This document shows positions 2,525 to 5,545 of a stretch of 5,545 bases of DNA, piece after piece. Within the stretch, counting starts at the first letter, position 1, and each line of letters begins with the position of its first letter. Origin of the DNA: an uncultured Pseudomonadota bacterium (lineage in GTDB: Bacteria; Myxococcota_A; UBA9042; CAIXZC01); NCBI GenBank assembly GCA_937876385.1, contig CALFHQ010000606.1, positions 1 through 5,545 on the forward strand, read 5' to 3'. A program made the translations under genes and the position numbers. The notes beneath the pieces were generated by a model, which was not told the origin of the DNA, did not search any database, and saw nothing but the letters and a program-made list of their open reading frames with translations.

Positions 2525-5320
2525 ATGCACCGATTCGTTTGGAAAAGGGGTCTTCTCTTTGCACTGTTTGTCGCTGCTGTGGTGTCCTCCCCGACACTTT
2601 GCCCTGCGGCTGAAATCGTTGTAAACAGTACCGGGGACGAGCTGGCTGACACCACGTCGTGCACCCTTCGAGACGCGGTCCAGGCAGCAACTCAGAACGT
2701 TGAAGTGGATGGTTGTGTGTCGGGGGAAACCGGGCCGGACTCCATTCATCTGATGGACAGCACCTACACCTTGACCCAGGGAACCCTCGTCATCGCATCC
2801 GAAATCAACCTCCTGGGACAAGGAAACGAGTTCACCATCATCACCACAACCGGCACCACCGAACGCGCCCTTGAAGTCTCGCTATCAGGTATCCTCTCCC
2901 TTCACGACCTCTCCATTCGAAACGTAGATGCCGGGGAAGACGGAGGCGGAATCCTGGTCAAGGGAACCCTCACGGCAGAGTCGGTTCGATTCACCGGCAA
3001 CACCACAACCCTGGACGGCGGGGCCGCAGCGGTGACCGGTGAGGCGACCTTCTCGAATTGCCTGTTCGACAGCAACTGGGCGGAAGGAAGCGCCGGCGGG
3101 TTGCTGTGCACGGGGGGAGATGTGGTGGTGCATCGAACGAAATTCCAGGGAAATGGGGCTGGCACCCAGGGGGGAGCGACGGGGGTGGAGAGCAACGGCA
3201 CTCTGGTTCTCGATTCCTGCCTCCTCATCGAAAACACAGCCCTTCGAGGGGGGGCCTCCTGGGGTTCAAACGGTGTCTCGACCACTCGATTTGTCAACAC
3301 CACTGTCACCCAGAACCAGGCTGCCGAAGAAGGGGGCGCCATCTACGGAACGCTGAACCCGGACATGCACCTCTCCCACGCTACAGTGACTCGAAACGAG
3401 GCTCCAATCGGTGGTGGACTGGGGGGCCTCATCGACCTCTCGGCTGTAAACTCCATTATCGCCATGAACTCTGCCTTCGAAGGACCCGACTGCTTCCTCA
3501 GCGCAACTCCTCTGCAGGAACGCCGCGTTCTCATCTCCAACAACCAGGGTTGCATCGTCTTCAACGACCCCACCGACATCCTGGGAGACCCGCTGCTCCA
3601 CGCTTTGGCCGACAACGGCGGTCCCACCATGACCCACGGCGTTGACGCTGGACCCGCCATCGGAACTGGAGACTGCATGGACACATTGGGGAACTTCCTG
3701 AGCTTCGACCAGCGAGGCGCACCCCGGTCCTCGGTGGGAGATTGCACTCTGGGTGCCTACGAATTCATCACCCTGGTTCCCGTGCTCATCGATCTGCTCA
3801 ACGAACCCTCCGGAATCCACTGCATCCACGGTGGAACGAAGATGCAAATCGGATTGGACTACAACGAAAACGGAACTCTCGACTCCAACGAAATCGGGGC
3901 GGTTCAGTATGTGTGTAACGGCGCTGACGGCATCGACGGAGACAACCCGCTGGTGCGCATGACCCCGGAAGTCCCTGGAACCAACTGTGTGCACGGGGGC
4001 CAACGAGTTGCCATCGGCATCGATGACAACGGAAACGGCTCCCTGGACAGTCTGGAAACCGATTCCATTCACTACCTGTGCAACGGCGCAGACGGCGCAG
4101 ACGGCGCAGATGGAACCAACGGCGCAGACGGCATCGACGGCGTGGATGCCCTTCAGCCTCTAGTCACCGTTACTCAGGTGGAAACCTCCACCGATTGCCC
4201 CTACGGCGGCGTGCGCATCGACATCGGCTACGACTCCGACCAGAGCGGCACCCTGGAAACAGAAGAAGTCTCGGAAACTCGATATGTCTGCGACGGCGAA
4301 CCGGGACTCTCGGACACCCCTCCACTGGTGGCCGTGACCCAGGTCACGTCGGGAGGAGATTGCGTGTACGGTGGCCAGCGAATCGACGTGGGACTGGATT
4401 GGAACCAGGACGGTGAAGTCAACCCGGCGGAGATCACCTCCACCGAGTACATCTGCGTCCTGCAGCCTGGCTACGCCGGTTTGCAGCCCATCGTCCACTT
4501 CACCGAAGAACCCGCCGGAATCGCCTGCGCATTTGGCGGGCAGCGGATGGATGTTGGACTGGATCAAGACGCAGACGGCATTCTCGATGACGACGAAATC
4601 GTAGCCACCTACTTCCTGTGCAACGGAGACAACGGAGAGAGTGGAAACGATGGAAGCGATGGTCTTCAGCCGCTGATTTCTATAACCAGCGAGCCCGCAG
4701 GCGCGGTTTGTCCCCTGGGCGGGCAACGAATCGACGTGGGATTGGACGTTGACGACGACGGTATTCTCGACCCGGTGGAGGTGAAATCCACCCGCTACAT
4801 CTGCAACGGAGATTCCGGCCCTGCGGGACCCGCAAGCCTCGTGCAAACCGTGGAAGAGCTTCCCGGGGCCAACTGCAAGGACGGTGGAATGCGTTTCATT
4901 CTAGGCACCGACCTCAACGACAACGGAGTCCTCGATTCCAACGAGGTCTCCCTATCGGACTACCTGTGCAATGGGGAGGATGGGGCTCCGGGGAACCCAG
5001 GAGAGGTGGGGGCCCAGCCCATGGTCAACATTACCGACGAAGGAGCAGGCTCCGATTGCCCGGCAGGAGGTATCCGCCTCGACACCGGTCTGGACACCAA
5101 CGGAGACGGCAACCTTCAACCCGCCGAAATCACCGCGACACAGTTCGTCTGCGACGGAGAAAAGGGGGACCTCTCGGTACAGGATGCACCAGCAGGCGGT
5201 GGAAGCGGCGGGTGCTCCACAGGTGCCCAGCCCTGGTCCCTCTTCCCTCTCTGGCTCCTGTTGCTGGGACTTGTCGCCATCCATCGACGAAATCGACGAA
5301 CCACGAGTTCGCAAACCTGA
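2525..5320 (+). CDS. Secreted multidomain surface protein: beta-helix plus eight EF-hand-like Cys repeats
   Basis: This 931-residue exported protein starts at the ATG at 2525, 6 bases after GGGGG (2514-2518). Residues 1-29 are a signal peptide (KR, hydrophobic core, cleavage probably after PAA). Residues 30-65 resemble a CSLREA domain (VVNSTGDELAD, SCTLRDAV). Residues 85-350 are a right-handed beta-helix with Pmp-like GG turns and FxxN-type motifs (FTGN, FDSN, FQGN), clearest at 140-300. Residues 353-414 match choice-of-anchor Q (GDPLLHALADNGGPTMTHG, then DQRG and LGAYEF). Residues 420-880 are eight repeats resembling the family I recall as DUF7151: C-x3-GG, a 12-residue DxNxDGxLxxxE loop, then YxCNG. 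Residues 890-931 hold a Gly-rich GGCS, a hydrophobic segment from about 904 to 919 and an Arg cluster, resembling MYXO-CTERM. The likely role is a calcium-stabilised cell-surface or adhesion protein, which is inference. It may be co-transcribed with the sigma gene at 5340. Confidence 0.9.
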   Translation: MHRFVWKRGLLFALFVAAVVSSPTLCPAAEIVVNSTGDELADTTSCTLRDAVQAATQNVEVDGCVSGETGPDSIHLMDSTYTLTQGTLVIASEINLLGQGNEFTIITTTGTTERALEVSLSGILSLHDLSIRNVDAGEDGGGILVKGTLTAESVRFTGNTTTLDGGAAAVTGEATFSNCLFDSNWAEGSAGGLLCTGGDVVVHRTKFQGNGAGTQGGATGVESNGTLVLDSCLLIENTALRGGASWGSNGVSTTRFVNTTVTQNQAAEEGGAIYGTLNPDMHLSHATVTRNEAPIGGGLGGLIDLSAVNSIIAMNSAFEGPDCFLSATPLQERRVLISNNQGCIVFNDPTDILGDPLLHALADNGGPTMTHGVDAGPAIGTGDCMDTLGNFLSFDQRGAPRSSVGDCTLGAYEFITLVPVLIDLLNEPSGIHCIHGGTKMQIGLDYNENGTLDSNEIGAVQYVCNGADGIDGDNPLVRMTPEVPGTNCVHGGQRVAIGIDDNGNGSLDSLETDSIHYLCNGADGADGADGTNGADGIDGVDALQPLVTVTQVETSTDCPYGGVRIDIGYDSDQSGTLETEEVSETRYVCDGEPGLSDTPPLVAVTQVTSGGDCVYGGQRIDVGLDWNQDGEVNPAEITSTEYICVLQPGYAGLQPIVHFTEEPAGIACAFGGQRMDVGLDQDADGILDDDEIVATYFLCNGDNGESGNDGSDGLQPLISITSEPAGAVCPLGGQRIDVGLDVDDDGILDPVEVKSTRYICNGDSGPAGPASLVQTVEELPGANCKDGGMRFILGTDLNDNGVLDSNEVSLSDYLCNGEDGAPGNPGEVGAQPMVNITDEGAGSDCPAGGIRLDTGLDTNGDGNLQPAEITATQFVCDGEKGDLSVQDAPAGGGSGGCSTGAQPWSLFPLWLLLLGLVAIHRRNRRTTSSQT
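3776..5167 (+). repeat. Eight in-frame Cys/EF-hand repeats
   Basis: Eight repeats of about 52-70 residues occupy residues 418 to about 881. In repeat 1 the Cys pair is C433 and C464, with the calcium-type loop at 445-456; in repeat 8 the loop begins at D857 and the second Cys is C876. The loops are DYNENGTLDSNE, DDNGNGSLDSLE, DSDQSGTLETEE, DWNQDGEVNPAE, DQDADGILDDDE, DVDDDGILDPVE, DLNDNGVLDSNE and DTNGDGNLQPAE. Every loop keeps D1, D/N3, G6 and E12 of the EF-hand signature. Repeats are joined by Gly-X-Y linkers of variable length. The DNA copies are clearly diverged, so this is an old protein-level expansion. Confidence 0.85.
4085..4147 (+). repeat. 9-bp minisatellite encoding a collagen-like linker
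   Basis: Seven 9-bp units lie in frame, four of them GGCGCAGAC or one base different, coding for residues 521-541 as Gly-Ala-Asp type triplets. This is the longest linker between Cys repeats and lies between repeats 2 and 3. Units 1, 2 and 5 are identical, so its length could vary by slippage without breaking the frame. Confidence 0.8.
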
Positions 5321-5329
5321 CAACCCTCC

Positions 5330-5334
5330 GGAGG
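5330..5334 (+). promoter_or_regulatory. Strong ribosome binding site deciding a TTG start
   Basis: GGAGG lies 5 bases ahead of the TTG at 5340 and 9 bases after the stop codon of the surface-protein gene. No in-frame ATG occurs before the conserved sigma region, so this site fixes the start. Confidence 0.75.
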
Positions 5335-5339
5335 AATCG

Positions 5340-5545
5340 TTGATTTTTTTCAGTTCTCTAAGAGCCCCCTCCGACTCGACGCCGACCCTCGAGCCCAAAC
5401 AATGGGTCGCCCGCCACGGGGACATCCTCTTTCGATACACCCTGGGCCGGGTGCGAAATCCGGACCTGGCAGAGAACCTCGTTCAGGAGACCTTCCTCTC
5501 CGCCCTGAAGTCCCTGGCCGGCTTCTCCGGAAACTCCTCCGAGCG
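5340..5545 (+). CDS. ECF-type RNA polymerase sigma factor, 5' part
   Basis: This is the N-terminal 68 residues of a sigma-70 family ECF sigma factor, cut by the window edge. After a poorly conserved 20-residue leader (MIFFSSLRAPSDST) comes sigma region 2: WVARHGDILFRYTLGRVRNP at residues 22-41, then DLAENLVQETFLSALKSL at 42-59, which is the region 2.1-2.2 core-polymerase-binding helix typical of the family, then GFSGNSSER leading toward region 2.3-2.4. Region 4 would lie beyond the window. Translation starts at TTG, supported by GGAGG 5 bases upstream and by reading directly into the conserved domain. Only 19 bases separate it from the surface-protein gene and I see no terminator, so co-transcription is likely. 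ECF factors are commonly followed by an anti-sigma gene, which cannot be seen here. Confidence 0.88.
   Translation, partial: MIFFSSLRAPSDSTPTLEPKQWVARHGDILFRYTLGRVRNPDLAENLVQETFLSALKSLAGFSGNSSE

Noticed and set aside
2544..2602. Lipoprotein signal (Cys at residue 26)
   Set aside because: The residues before C26 (Pro-Thr-Leu) do not fit a lipobox; a standard signal peptide cut after Pro-Ala-Ala fits better.
2314..2613. Plus-strand 99-codon frame just ahead of the large gene
   Set aside because: It lacks a ribosome site, overlaps the start of the well-supported gene at 2525 in another frame, and contains the diverged hairpin block; at most it is a decayed remnant.
3266..4072. Minus-strand 268-codon frame inside the surface-protein gene
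   Set aside because: It is antisense to a strongly supported domain-rich gene; its length is explained by the biased third positions of the real gene.

Overview
The window comes from a fairly GC-rich bacterium. The large secreted protein combines a CSLREA-type N-terminus, Pmp-like beta-helix turns, a choice-of-anchor Q block and a C-terminal Gly/Cys-hydrophobic-Arg tail resembling MYXO-CTERM. That combination suggests a deltaproteobacterial or myxobacterial type of lineage, but the taxon is inference and other repeat-rich phyla (Planctomycetes, Acidobacteria) remain possible.

Layout. (1) Positions 3-437 hold the 3' end of an unrecognised protein gene on the + strand. (2) Positions 438 to about 1860 form a non-coding, repeat-dense island. 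It contains two perfectly identical 241-bp copies of the 3' end of a group II intron (domains V and VI, minus strand, no reverse transcriptase), a third 55-bp piece of the same sequence, a 33-bp tandem duplication, a diverged 71-nt duplicated unit, four copies of a 13-bp motif, and a series of small hairpins that share loop sequences while their stems differ. Many long open frames cross this island on both strands, but they follow the repeats and I do not regard them as genes. (3) Positions 1865-2161 on the minus strand encode a plausible small soluble protein of 98 residues with its own TATAAT-type promoter. (4) Positions 2185-2524 are non-coding, with a possible promoter just ahead of the large gene and a diverged relative of an island hairpin block. 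(5) Positions 2525-5320 encode a 931-residue exported protein: signal peptide, beta-helix, then eight Cys-bounded repeats that each contain an EF-hand-like calcium loop and are joined by short collagen-like Gly-X-Y linkers, then a C-terminal anchor. (6) From 5340, 19 bases later, a TTG-started ECF sigma factor begins behind a strong GGAGG site and runs off the window.

How the parts relate. The surface protein and the ECF sigma gene are close enough to share a transcript, so the sigma factor may be linked to envelope biology; this is inference from spacing alone. The repeat island shows past retroelement activity and recombination. It carries no transposase, integrase or intact reverse transcriptase in the window, so any mobility would depend on enzymes encoded elsewhere.
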